In this document: piece by piece, positions 18,101 through 25,990 of the stretch
How the letters are laid out: each line of letters begins with the position of its first letter
How positions within the stretch are numbered: the stretch's first letter is position 1
Origin: Paenibacillus tarimensis
GTDB taxonomy: Bacteria; Bacillota; Bacilli; Paenibacillales; Paenibacillaceae
NCBI RefSeq assembly: GCF_021532315.1
Contig: NZ_JAKGAO010000007.1
Location: 62,001-126,000 of the forward strand
Reading direction: 5' to 3'
DNA: 64,000 bases
The notes under the pieces: model-generated
The model's database searches: none
What the model was told of the DNA's origin: nothing
The model's input: only the letters and a program-made list of their open reading frames with translations
Translations under genes and position numbers: made by a program

Positions 18101-18982
18101 ATGGAGCATAAGGATATCTTGAATCTGCTTGAGGAATCGGGGCTTGGTGCCTATAAGGAGAGGCTGTCGCCTTATATTTTCACATCTGCGAAGCTACATC
18201 TGCAGCCTGAACAGGAGGATAATGCTCCTGTAGGCGTTACGAAGGTAGGCGGGCGCCCGGACCTGCCGGAGGATTTCGAATGGCCGCGATGGAAGAAGTA
18301 TAATCTATCCTTTATCGCCCAAGTCAACTTAAGTGAAATGCCTAAGGCACAGGCATCTCCGCTTCCCTGTGGCGGCCTGCTGTCTTTCTTCTATGCTGTA
18401 GAGGCTCTGTATGAATATGATGCGGAATTCTACGGAGATCCCCGGACCTGCCGGGTAATCTATACCGGACCACAGGACCTAATGAATCTGAAACGCAGAG
18501 AACTGCCTTCTCAACTAGCGCAAGAGGGGATTTTAAAGCCGAATCGGGTAACGTTCACTGCGGATGTTTGCGTACCGGCGCCGGAGTCCGCTTACCTGGA
18601 GAGTATGGGACTTGGCTGGAACGGCAATCAGGAAGAGTTCGAAAAGTACTGGAGTGTTTTTCTTCAGCAATTCATGGATCGCATGCAGCCTGGAAGATAT
18701 GTGAATCGCCTGCTGGGTCACCCCGAGCAGATTCAAGGCGATATGCAGGTGTGGTGCGAGATGATGACGGAGGGAACTTATCACGAGGAACTTAATCGGG
18801 AAGAGAGTAAGCGTATGGCGGATTCCGCTTTAAGATGGAGGCTGCTGCTTCAGATCGATTCGGAAGAGGAGAAAACAGGCATCATGTGGGGAGATGTTGG
18901 CCGCATTTACTTCTGGATTAGGGAAGACGATCTGGCCGCCTGCCGGTTTGACCGCGCAGTCTGTATCATGCAGGATTCATAG
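18101..18982 (+). CDS. YwqG-family (DUF1963) protein
   Basis: Cytoplasmic protein of 293 residues of the YwqG/DUF1963 family, whose biochemical role is unknown. Family hallmarks are VGVTKVGGRPDLPEDFEWPR, LSFIAQVNLSEM and PCGGLLSFFYA in the first half and a GDVGRIYFWIREDDLAA ending. The ATG at 18101 has GGGAGG 5 nt upstream; an in-frame start 33 nt earlier has none. It sits between the two paralogous lipoprotein genes. Confidence 0.8.
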   Translation: MEHKDILNLLEESGLGAYKERLSPYIFTSAKLHLQPEQEDNAPVGVTKVGGRPDLPEDFEWPRWKKYNLSFIAQVNLSEMPKAQASPLPCGGLLSFFYAVEALYEYDAEFYGDPRTCRVIYTGPQDLMNLKRRELPSQLAQEGILKPNRVTFTADVCVPAPESAYLESMGLGWNGNQEEFEKYWSVFLQQFMDRMQPGRYVNRLLGHPEQIQGDMQVWCEMMTEGTYHEELNREESKRMADSALRWRLLLQIDSEEEKTGIMWGDVGRIYFWIREDDLAACRFDRAVCIMQDS

Positions 18983-19047
18983 GAAGAAAGCTTGGCTGCC
19001 TGTGATCCTGTATATACGGTGTTCGTGCGTCGTCGAAAGTTTTTTTA

Positions 19048-19473
19048 CTATTTTTCATCTCTATAAAGTTCCTTCATGAGTGATGCTAATTTAGGGTTAG
19101 GCTTAATGGGATTGTGATTAATGCTTGTAGGGGTTATATATAACTTTTCTTGTTCTTTTTCAAACAAAGTAACATGGAATAAAACACCGCTAGATTCCTC
19201 TTGCTTTGGATCGGGGACGATTACTAAATGGCGGATTTTTTCCAGCCATTCCTTGATTTCCACTGGATTATTGATCACCTTCCGGTTCCCATTGCTACCA
19301 CTGATCATTTCTATTGAATCTACGTTTGTGATATTGCCAGGGTAAAACTTTTCTAATTGTTTAGTCGTGAGGTCGTCCGATACTTCTGAATTGGATTGGT
19401 TATCATTTTGGCAACCGACGCAAATCCCAACAAGCATGGTTACGATGATGAACATTACGAGATTTCTTTTCAT
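19048..19473 (-). CDS. Hypothetical lipoprotein, paralogue of the one at 17630
   Basis: Lipoprotein of 141 residues with lipidated Cys21 (CVGC). The mature domain shares FYPG-I-NV, GS-G-RK-I, VPDP-QE, LFE and TP with the product of 17630-18046, in the same order and spacing. The gene is visibly richer in A+T than its neighbour copy, so the two have had different histories or one was acquired. It faces the YwqG gene tail to tail. Confidence 0.75.
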   Translation of the reverse strand: MKRNLVMFIIVTMLVGICVGCQNDNQSNSEVSDDLTTKQLEKFYPGNITNVDSIEMISGSNGNRKVINNPVEIKEWLEKIRHLVIVPDPKQEESSGVLFHVTLFEKEQEKLYITPTSINHNPIKPNPKLASLMKELYRDEK

Positions 19474-19518
19474 AAATCCATCCCCCCCCTATATTTTTAC
19501 AAACAAACGTACTTATCA

Positions 19519-20171
19519 TTAATAAAGTTGCACATTAAAGGGAACAACAAAAACGCTCGGATAAAAAGTCGTCCAAGCGTTTTCTTGGTATACGTTAATC
19601 CCTAATTTCCACATGTCTGTAATTGATCCGTATTGATCTAATAGTTGATAGACATCTGTACCGGTGGTTTCCCAGTTATCATGTACAATAGCGTACTGAG
19701 GGTTAGACCAGTTTCCCGTAGCCGTATAAGTTTCATAACCGACCAGGTTAACCAAGTGACCTCCATCTCTTCCTTCCGGTATTTAACCATATTTCCCCAA
19801 CTGTAAAAAACCACGAGCTTTGGCGTTTTCTTCTGTTTTCATTTCTCCAAAACTTGGCGACTAAGCCATGTGGGGTAGTGCAGGATAATGCTTTTAAAGG
19901 GCGCGTAAATCGCTGCCTCTGTTCCTGTATGTCCGTAAACCGATTCAAGGGTCAATTGCCCCCCACACATCCAATCGTCTAGCCGATCCAAAACGTGAAA
20001 TCCTGCGAATGAGTGAGCATTCGTGAGAAAACCACTTAAATACGAGGGATCGAGTCTCACACACGTTAGAAAAAGGGATTTCCCATAAGTCGTTATGACT
20101 CCCCGGAACATCCCCTTTAGTTCTATAAATCTGACATTGCTCTTACCGTCGGCACCGCGCCCGAGATACAT
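19519..20171 (-). pseudogene. Degraded gene, possibly C39-like peptidase
   Basis: The minus strand holds a broken coding region. An ATG overlapping the eda stop codon opens a frame to a TGA at 19839-19841; the same frame continues past it with sensible residues (KLVVFYSWGNMVKYRK). Near 19760-19775 a one-base shift is needed to enter the last part, EGRDGGHLVNLVGYETYT and YAIVHDNW, which ends at 19519. The GGH...GY and HDNW pattern resembles the end of C39-like cysteine peptidase domains, but the family call is tentative. The stretch is A+T-richer than its surroundings. Confidence 0.45.
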
Positions 20172-20836
20172 TACTTCCCAGCCGCCTCACGGTAAGCTTC
20201 CATGTACGATTGAGCCTTGGCCGTGATCAGGCTGAAATCCTGCTTGGCGACGGCTTCCTTGGTCAGGTCCGAGCCGATTCCGACGGCGAATACGCCGGCT
20301 TTGACCCAGTCCTTCAGGTTAGCGAGCGAGACGCCGCCTGTCGGCATCAGGTTGGCCTGCGGGAGCGGCCCCTTGATCGTCGGGACGATTGAAGGCTCGA
20401 ACAGGCTGCCCGGGAACAGCTTGCAGACGTCAACGCCAAGCTCAAGCGCAGCCGTAATCTCCTGGATCGTCACAACGCCAGGCATGACCGGCACACGGTA
20501 CCGGTTGCAGAGCATGATCGTCTCACGGTTCAGAGCAGGGGCAACGACGAACTCGGCTCCCGCCAGGATCGTTGCGCGTGCTGTCTCAGGATCAAGCACT
20601 GTGCCGGCGCCGATGACAGCATAGTTATCCGCCGACGGGTCGCCGCTCTGATACTTCTTAGCCAGCGCTGTAATGGCTTCAAGTGCGAATGGGATGGTCA
20701 TCGTAATCTCGATGGCCTTGATGCCGCCTTCGATGGCATGCTTGGCCATACGGACGACTTCCTCCGGCGAGTCGCCGCGGAGTACGGCTACTACTCCTGA
20801 CTCGCGAATCTGTTCAATGAGCCGCAATTTTTTCAT
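20171..20836 (-). CDS. eda: KDPG/KHG aldolase
   Basis: 2-dehydro-3-deoxy-phosphogluconate aldolase, 221 residues, TIM-barrel class I aldolase that cleaves KDPG to pyruvate and glyceraldehyde 3-phosphate at the end of the hexuronate route. Seen motifs: VVAVLRGDSPEEV, the catalytic Glu in IEITMTIPFA, AGAEFVVAPALN, PGVVTIQEI and the Schiff-base Lys in CKLFPGS. The ATG at 20836 has GGAAGG upstream; a GTG 9 nt earlier is too close to it. It follows kduD on the same strand. No KDG kinase gene (kdgK) is in the window. Confidence 0.9.
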   Translation of the reverse strand: MKKLRLIEQIRESGVVAVLRGDSPEEVVRMAKHAIEGGIKAIEITMTIPFALEAITALAKKYQSGDPSADNYAVIGAGTVLDPETARATILAGAEFVVAPALNRETIMLCNRYRVPVMPGVVTIQEITAALELGVDVCKLFPGSLFEPSIVPTIKGPLPQANLMPTGGVSLANLKDWVKAGVFAVGIGSDLTKEAVAKQDFSLITAKAQSYMEAYREAAGK

Positions 20837-20863
20837 GACGCACACCTTCCGTGTAGTCGAATT

Positions 20864-20900
20864 AAGCGGACCGGACAGGCCGGCCCGCTTCTCTGTTTTT
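20864..20900 (+). terminator. Hairpin between kduD and eda
   Basis: AAGCGG-A-CCGG / CCGG-C-CCGCTT form a stem, followed on the plus strand by CTCTGTTTTTATT. On the minus strand, along which kduD and eda are transcribed, it has no U-tract, so there it is an intercistronic hairpin rather than a full stop. Confidence 0.5.
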
Positions 20901-20931
20901 ATTACCCGCCGCCTTGGACGGGCCTAACGCG

Positions 20932-21684
20932 TTAACGAGCCATCCAGCCGCCGTCGACGCACATGACATGGCCATTCAGATAATCGGAAGCGGAGGAAGA
21001 GAGGAATACGACAGGTCCCTTCAGATCATCCGGTGTGCCCCAGCGTCCGGCAGGAATACGGTCGGTAATCGATTGGTAGCGCGCTTTATCCTCAACAATC
21101 TGCTTCGTGTTGTTCGTCAGCATATAGCCTGGAGCAATCGCGTTGATCTGAACGCCTTTGCCTGCCCACTCATTGGCAAGCGCTTTCGTAATACCCGCAA
21201 CGCCATGCTTGCTCGCCGTATAACCAGGGACATTAATACCGCCCTGATAGGACAGCATGGAGGCGATATTCACGATCTTGCCGCTGCCCCTCTCCAGCAT
21301 ATGGCGCCCGGCCAGCTGGGACAGGTAGAAGACGGTGCTCAGGTTGATGTCGATGACATCCTGCCAGTCCTGCCAGGCATGCTCTGCCGCTGGTGTACGG
21401 CGGATAATGCCCGCGTTGTTCACAAGCACATCGACACGGCCGCCAAATCCCAGCGCCTGCTTGAACACATCCTCAAGACCTTCCGACTGGCTGAGGTCAG
21501 CCTGCAGATCGACAGCCTTCCGGCCAAGTGCTTCTATCATGGCAACCGTCTCTTCACTGCCGCTGCTCGATACGGCAACAATGTCGGCGCCGGCCTCTGC
21601 CAGACCGACTGCCATACCTTGTCCGAGACCGCCGGATGTCCCTGTTACAACTGCCACTTTACCCGATAAGTCAAACATGTCCAT
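20932..21684 (-). CDS. kduD: 2-dehydro-3-deoxy-D-gluconate 5-dehydrogenase
   Basis: Short-chain dehydrogenase of 250 residues that interconverts 2,5-diketo-3-deoxygluconate and KDG with NAD(H) in pectin breakdown. The cofactor motif is TGTSGGLGQG, then NNAG, the Ser of NIASMLSYQGG, the catalytic YTASK and the family-typical ending RIPAGRWGTPDDLKGPVVFLSS and VDGGW. GAGGG lies 7 nt before the ATG. Its neighbours kduI and eda confirm the pathway. Confidence 0.9.
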   Translation of the reverse strand: MDMFDLSGKVAVVTGTSGGLGQGMAVGLAEAGADIVAVSSSGSEETVAMIEALGRKAVDLQADLSQSEGLEDVFKQALGFGGRVDVLVNNAGIIRRTPAAEHAWQDWQDVIDINLSTVFYLSQLAGRHMLERGSGKIVNIASMLSYQGGINVPGYTASKHGVAGITKALANEWAGKGVQINAIAPGYMLTNNTKQIVEDKARYQSITDRIPAGRWGTPDDLKGPVVFLSSSASDYLNGHVMCVDGGWMAR

Positions 21685-21740
21685 GTCCGTTCCCTCACTC
21701 TCATAATATCAACAACCTGTAATGATATGGAGCTGTTTCT

Positions 21741-21770
21741 TCTATATAAAATAAAGAATGATCCTTACAA
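21741..21770 (-). promoter_or_regulatory. Possible kduD promoter
   Basis: On the minus strand TTGTAA (-35) and TATAGA (-10) are 18 nt apart, upstream of kduD and downstream of the DeoR gene. A short palindrome GATGATCATC lies immediately before it and could be an operator. Confidence 0.4.
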
Positions 21771-21786
21771 TCTTAAGATGATCATC

Positions 21787-22557
21787 TCAATTCGCAGGCA
21801 GGTTGCGGTATTCAACTTCGACACCGGCCTCTATATAAGGCTGGGCGGCTGATTCAGTCAGGCCGCTGTCCGTTATAATCCGGCTGACATCCCTCAGCTC
21901 TGCGAAGGTGCGCAGGGCAAACTGCCCGAATTTGTGATGGTCGGCCACCACATAAGTGGTGCGTGCCGATTCCAGCAGTGCCCGCTTGAAGGCGATCAGG
22001 TCACCTGTATAGATCGAGTAGCCATACTCCGGATGGACACCGGTGGCGGACAGGAAGGCCTTCTGGACATTCAGGCTGCGGACATAGCTTTCAGCTTCCG
22101 GTCCGGTCAGCATATTGCGAACCCGGTAGCCGCCGGGGACGACAAGCCGGATATCGGGCTTGCGTGCCAGCTCGCCAATGATATAGACATCATTCGTGAT
22201 AACGGTAAGCGGTATGTTGTCGAGACGGCGGGCAATCTCCAGCGTTGTTGATCCGCCGTCAAGCGCGATGATGTCCTTCGGCTCGATATAGCGGAGCGCG
22301 CGCTCCGCTACCTGAGCCTTCTCATCGCTGTGCTTGGCGACAGGCTCCTTGGCCGAGAGAATGCCAAGCTGCTCGCTCTGAGCGAGCACAGCGCCGCCAT
22401 GCACGCGCACCAGCAGCCCCCGTTCCTCCAGCTTGGCGAGATCCTCCCGGATCGTCTTGCCTGTCACCTGCAGCTGGTCGCTTAAATCCGCAACCGTAAC
22501 CTCCTTGCTGGCAAGGAGCTGTTCCATAATGGCTTCATATCGTCGTAATGGGTTCAC
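21787..22557 (-). CDS. DeoR-family transcriptional regulator
   Basis: Sugar-metabolism repressor of 256 residues. The N-terminal winged helix has VTVADLSDQLQVTGKTIRED and the DeoR signature LVRVHGGA; the C-terminal DeoRC sensor domain has LDGGSTTLEIARRL, VITNDVYI and VVADHHKFGQ, the phospho-sugar binding pattern. The start is GTG with only a weak ribosome binding site. It lies between kduI and kduD and most likely controls them; the effector would be a phosphorylated uronate intermediate. Confidence 0.85.
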   Translation of the reverse strand: MNPLRRYEAIMEQLLASKEVTVADLSDQLQVTGKTIREDLAKLEERGLLVRVHGGAVLAQSEQLGILSAKEPVAKHSDEKAQVAERALRYIEPKDIIALDGGSTTLEIARRLDNIPLTVITNDVYIIGELARKPDIRLVVPGGYRVRNMLTGPEAESYVRSLNVQKAFLSATGVHPEYGYSIYTGDLIAFKRALLESARTTYVVADHHKFGQFALRTFAELRDVSRIITDSGLTESAAQPYIEAGVEVEYRNLPAN

Positions 22558-22619
22558 CTGATTCGCATCCGTTCTGTGTACATTTTATAGGTAATTGTAC
22601 CATAACGATTGAGAGATGA

Positions 22620-23453
22620 TTAACGCAGGTCCTTCATGGCTACCATATCCATATCGTCGAAAATCTGATTCTCGCCGGCCATACCCCAGATGAAGGTATA
22701 GTTGGATGTGCCTACGCCGCTGTGGATCGACCAGCTGGGCGAAATGATAGACTGCTCGTTGCGCACGACCAGGTGACGGGTTTCCTGCGGCTCGCCCATG
22801 TAGTGGAAGACTACGCCGTCTTCCGGCATATCGAAGTAGAAGTACACCTCGGCGCGGCGGTTATGGGTGTGGCAAGGCATGGTATTCCACATGTTGTTCG
22901 GCTTCAGCATCGTCAAACCCATGACCAGCTGGCAGCTTTGGATACCGCCGCCGTGAATGAATTGGTAGATGGTGCGTTCATTCGAATTAGCGATGCTGCC
23001 GAGATGCTTCGGATTCGCTTCGCTGATGGATGCTTTCACAGTCGGGTACTGCTTGTGTGCCGGTGCTGAGTTGAAATAAAACTTGGCAGGGGAAGTTGAA
23101 TCCTTGCTGCTGAACGCTACATCCTTGGCGCCAAGACCAATGTAGAGGCAGTCCTTGGTCTCCATGTCATAGGAAGTGCCGTCCACGGTTACCGTACCGG
23201 CTCCGCCGATGTTGATAATTCCGATTTCGCGGCGCTCGAGGAAGAAATCTGCACCCATTTCCTTTTTGTCGGCTTCAAGCTTGACTGAACCGTTCACCGG
23301 CAGGACGCCGCCAACGATAAAACGATCCACATGTGTATACGTAAGATTCAGTTGATTCTCGGTGAACAGAGACTCGATTAGAAATTCCTTGCGAAGACGG
23401 GTAGTATCAAAGCTCTTAACCTCATTCGGATGGGAAGCGTAACGGATTTCCAT
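22620..23453 (-). CDS. kduI: 5-dehydro-4-deoxy-D-glucuronate isomerase
   Basis: Cupin-fold isomerase of 277 residues (E. coli KduI has 278) converting 5-keto-4-deoxyuronate to 2,5-diketo-3-deoxygluconate. The metal-binding cupin signature PCHTHNRRAEVYFYFD and the later His in SIHSGVG are present. The ATG at 23453 has AAGGAGT 9 nt upstream and starts MEIRYASHPNEVK, matching the family N-terminus; the frame is open further but without a start signal. Confidence 0.92.
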   Translation of the reverse strand: MEIRYASHPNEVKSFDTTRLRKEFLIESLFTENQLNLTYTHVDRFIVGGVLPVNGSVKLEADKKEMGADFFLERREIGIINIGGAGTVTVDGTSYDMETKDCLYIGLGAKDVAFSSKDSTSPAKFYFNSAPAHKQYPTVKASISEANPKHLGSIANSNERTIYQFIHGGGIQSCQLVMGLTMLKPNNMWNTMPCHTHNRRAEVYFYFDMPEDGVVFHYMGEPQETRHLVVRNEQSIISPSWSIHSGVGTSNYTFIWGMAGENQIFDDMDMVAMKDLR

Positions 23454-23596
23454 TTGTCCAGCACTCCTTCTGGGTTTATATTGGTTTAAAATAAGTTCAT
23501 TTACGTTTACTCTACTCCACATATGGGCGTTTGGCAAGTGTTTCTGGTATAATCTGTGAGCGGTTGCATAAAGAATGAAAACGCAGTGCAGGAGTC

Positions 23597-23725
23597 ATGG
23601 ATTTAGAGCGTAACAGGGCACACAGGCAGATTGGTATCAGGCCAGAACCCTGTTCACACGAGCGGCTAGAACAACAGGTGCACATCGTTCTTGAAAATGT
23701 GAGATTCTTGATTATAACGCAGTAG
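23597..23725 (+). CDS. Possible 42-residue small ORF
   Basis: ATG at 23597 opens 42 codons (MDLERNRAHRQIGIRP...), preceded by AGGAG only 2 nt away and by an extended -10 sequence about 45 nt upstream. The product is charged and unrecognised. It may equally be the inside of a small RNA or chance. Confidence 0.2.
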   Translation: MDLERNRAHRQIGIRPEPCSHERLEQQVHIVLENVRFLIITQ

Positions 23726-23908
23726 ATAACGGTCAATAGCCGGTAAACATAGAAGAAGAATAAGAATTCTATTAAAATTCATCCCGCTTTTGGAGGACTA
23801 GTGTCGTTTTGTATTTCCCTGTAATGGGAAATTAACTAAAACATTGGAAAGTTATTCGTGCGGGTTAAGTTGTGCACAGAATATTGGCGAAGAAATGTCT
23901 CACTTAAC

Positions 23909-23924
23909 AGATGTGCGTACAAGT
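23909..23924. promoter_or_regulatory. AraR box at the araR promoter
   Basis: AGATGTGCGTACAAGT matches the Bacillus AraR operator ATTTGTACGTACAAAT in its core and right half. It lies 10 nt upstream of an extended -10 element (TGCTATAAT, 23932-23940), so araR is probably autoregulated. A left half-site (TTGTGC) about 41 nt upstream, near 23870, may be its partner. Confidence 0.65.
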
Positions 23925-23973
23925 TAGCTTGTGCTATAATGACTGTAAATAAAGGAAGGGCCCGGGTGGAATA

Positions 23974-25077
23974 ATGGGAACTAGGGAAACACCAAAATAT
24001 ATGCAGCTGCGGGATGAGATCATGGTGTCCCTGCAGGCCGGCAGATGGAAGCCGAACGAGCAGATGCCCTCCGAGCATGAGCTCGCAGCCAAGTATGAAA
24101 TGAGCAGGCAGACGGTCAGGCAGGCGCTTGGTGAGCTGGAGAAGGATGGCTGGCTGTACAGACTGCAGGGCAAGGGGACGTTCGTCTCGCCTCGCACAGG
24201 AACCCGGCCCCAGCGGGAAGTGCAGACTGTGGGGATGATTACGACCTATATATCCGATTACATCTTCCCGCATATCGTCCGCGGTGCGGAAGCGGTGCTC
24301 AGAAGCAGGGGGTACGGTCTGCTGCTGTCCAGCACGGATAATGACAAGGCCAGGGAAACGCAGAGTTTGAGGATGATGCTGGGCCAGCCCCTAAGCGGAT
24401 TGATCGTAGAGCCGACGAAGAGTGCACAGGGTAATCCAAATCTGCCTGAATACTTGAACCTGCAGGATCACATGGTGCCGTTCCTGATGATTAACGAACG
24501 GTATCCGGATCTTGACTGCCCTTGTCTGAAGGTAGACGATGAGGCGGGCGGCTTTAAAGCGGCAGAGCATCTGATCCAGCTTGGCCACCGCAAGATAGCC
24601 GGATTCTTCAAGACGGACGACCTGCAGGGAACGAACCGGATGAAGGGCTTCGTCCGTGCGCATAGGCATTATCAGGTGCCTATGACACCGGATGCGGTCA
24701 CCTTTTACACATCGGAGGAAAAGGCAGCCAAGCCGGTAGAGACAGCGAAAGCCATGCTAAGCCGCCCGGACCGTCCAACTGCATTCGTCTGCTATAATGA
24801 TGAGCTGGCGCTTACGCTGCTTGGCACAGTCAGAGAGCTGGGACTAAGTGTGCCGGATGATTTATCCATGATTGGATTTGACGACTCGACGCTTGCTGTT
24901 GCATCCGAAGTGAAGCTGACGACACTGACGCATCCGAAGACGGAGATGGGAGCTGCGGCTGCTGAACTTCTCCTCGATCTGATCGAAGGACGCCGGACTA
25001 TGCCGGCAGAGGACATCTTATACGAACCGGAACTGATTATCCGGGAATCCACCAAGGAGCCGCAGCTGGTGCTGTAG
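23974..25077 (+). CDS. araR: Arabinose operon repressor AraR
   Basis: Repressor of 367 residues with an N-terminal GntR-type winged helix (residues 1-75, with MPSEHELAAKYEMSRQTVRQAL and LQGKGTFV) fused to a C-terminal LacI/periplasmic-binding sensor domain (TVGMITTYISDYIF, GFDDSTLA). This GntR-LacI chimera is the hallmark of AraR, which binds L-arabinose. Its target boxes are visible upstream of itself and of araD. A T-run (25081-25087) directly after the stop, behind GCAGC/GCTGT, may be a weak terminator. Confidence 0.93.
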   Translation: MGTRETPKYMQLRDEIMVSLQAGRWKPNEQMPSEHELAAKYEMSRQTVRQALGELEKDGWLYRLQGKGTFVSPRTGTRPQREVQTVGMITTYISDYIFPHIVRGAEAVLRSRGYGLLLSSTDNDKARETQSLRMMLGQPLSGLIVEPTKSAQGNPNLPEYLNLQDHMVPFLMINERYPDLDCPCLKVDDEAGGFKAAEHLIQLGHRKIAGFFKTDDLQGTNRMKGFVRAHRHYQVPMTPDAVTFYTSEEKAAKPVETAKAMLSRPDRPTAFVCYNDELALTLLGTVRELGLSVPDDLSMIGFDDSTLAVASEVKLTTLTHPKTEMGAAAAELLLDLIEGRRTMPAEDILYEPELIIRESTKEPQLVL

Positions 25078-25090
25078 CTCTTTTTTTAGA

Positions 25091-25106
25091 ACTTGTATGT
25101 ACCAGT
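25091..25106. promoter_or_regulatory. AraR box, distal, araD promoter
   Basis: ACTTGTATGTACCAGT is an imperfect copy of the AraR operator, centred 43 bp upstream of the proximal box. The B. subtilis ara operon also has two boxes about four helical turns apart for cooperative repression. Confidence 0.7.
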
Positions 25107-25127
25107 TGTGAATTTACGATTTAATTG

Positions 25128-25156
25128 TTGAAGATAGGTACGTACAAGTGTATAAT
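25128..25156 (+). promoter_or_regulatory. araDBA promoter
   Basis: TTGAAG (-35, 25128-25133) and a consensus TATAAT (-10, 25151-25156) with a 17-bp spacer. The proximal AraR box fills the spacer, so bound AraR would block RNA polymerase directly. Confidence 0.8.
25134..25149. promoter_or_regulatory. AraR box, proximal, araD promoter
   Basis: ATAGGTACGTACAAGT matches the AraR operator with a near-perfect right half and core TACGTA. It sits between the -35 and -10 elements of the ara promoter. Confidence 0.75.
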
Positions 25157-25198
25157 GAGAAACATCAATAACCGTCTTTCGAGAGGAGTGGACAAATC

Positions 25199-25909
25199 GT
25201 GCTGGAGCAGTTGAAGCAGGAGGTCCTTGAAGCTAACCTGGATCTTCCCAAGTATAAAATGGTTACGTTTACATGGGGTAATGTAAGCGGCATTGATCGT
25301 GAGAGCGGTCTTGTCGTCATTAAGCCAAGCGGTGTCCCTTATGAAGAGTTGAAGCGTGATGATATGGTCGTTGTTGATCTGGACGGTAAGGTGGTTGAGG
25401 GCAATTTGAAGCCTTCTTCCGATACCCCGACGCACGTTGTGCTGTATAAGGCTTTTCCTAATATTGGCGGTGTCGTTCATACCCATTCGCCATGGGGTAC
25501 AACATGGGCGCAGGCGGGCCGGGGCATTCCAGCCCTGGGCACGACGCATGCGGATTATTTTTACGGAGAAATTCCTTGTACCCGCCTGATGACGGAAGCT
25601 GAGATCAAGGGCGCTTATGAGCTGGAGACCGGCAATGTTATTGTCGAGACATTCCGCGAACGCGGCATCGACCCGGATATGGTTCCGGGCGTACTGGTTA
25701 ACTGCCATGCGCCATTCACATGGGGCAAGGATGCACACACGGCTGTTCACAATGCGGTTGTTCTGGAGGAAGTTGCCAAGATTGGTCACCGTACGGTACA
25801 CCTGAATCCTGAGGTTCAGCCGATGGACCAGGACCTGCTGGACCGTCATTTCCTGCGCAAGCATGGTAAGAATGCCTACTACGGTCAAGGTACCGGCAGC
25901 GGCAAATAA
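25199..25909 (+). CDS. araD: L-ribulose-5-phosphate 4-epimerase
   Basis: Zinc-dependent class II aldolase-fold epimerase of 236 residues that converts L-ribulose 5-phosphate to D-xylulose 5-phosphate. Motifs: [21 protein letters not shown], the metal pair VVHTHSPW and the third His in NCHAPFTWG. The start is GTG with AGAGGAGTG upstream. It is the first gene of the operon, whereas araA leads in B. subtilis. Confidence 0.93.
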   Translation: MLEQLKQEVLEANLDLPKYKMVTFTWGNVSGIDRESGLVVIKPSGVPYEELKRDDMVVVDLDGKVVEGNLKPSSDTPTHVVLYKAFPNIGGVVHTHSPWGTTWAQAGRGIPALGTTHADYFYGEIPCTRLMTEAEIKGAYELETGNVIVETFRERGIDPDMVPGVLVNCHAPFTWGKDAHTAVHNAVVLEEVAKIGHRTVHLNPEVQPMDQDLLDRHFLRKHGKNAYYGQGTGSGK

Positions 25910-25990
25910 TTGCTCTGCAGCCTGTGCGAGTGAATAGGATAAGGGCAGAGCACCGTACAGAGAACGGATAGCCGGCGGGGGAGGCGGGAC

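Larger units (their letters stand above)
23454..23973. other. Divergent kduI-araR intergenic region
   Basis: This 520-nt stretch holds the araR control region at its right end. On the plus strand an extended -10 (TGGTATAAT) ends near 23554 and precedes a 42-codon ORF. Near 23500-23514 the minus strand reads AGTAAACGTAAATG, a partial match to a CcpA cre site upstream of kduI. I see no conserved gene here. Confidence 0.4.
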
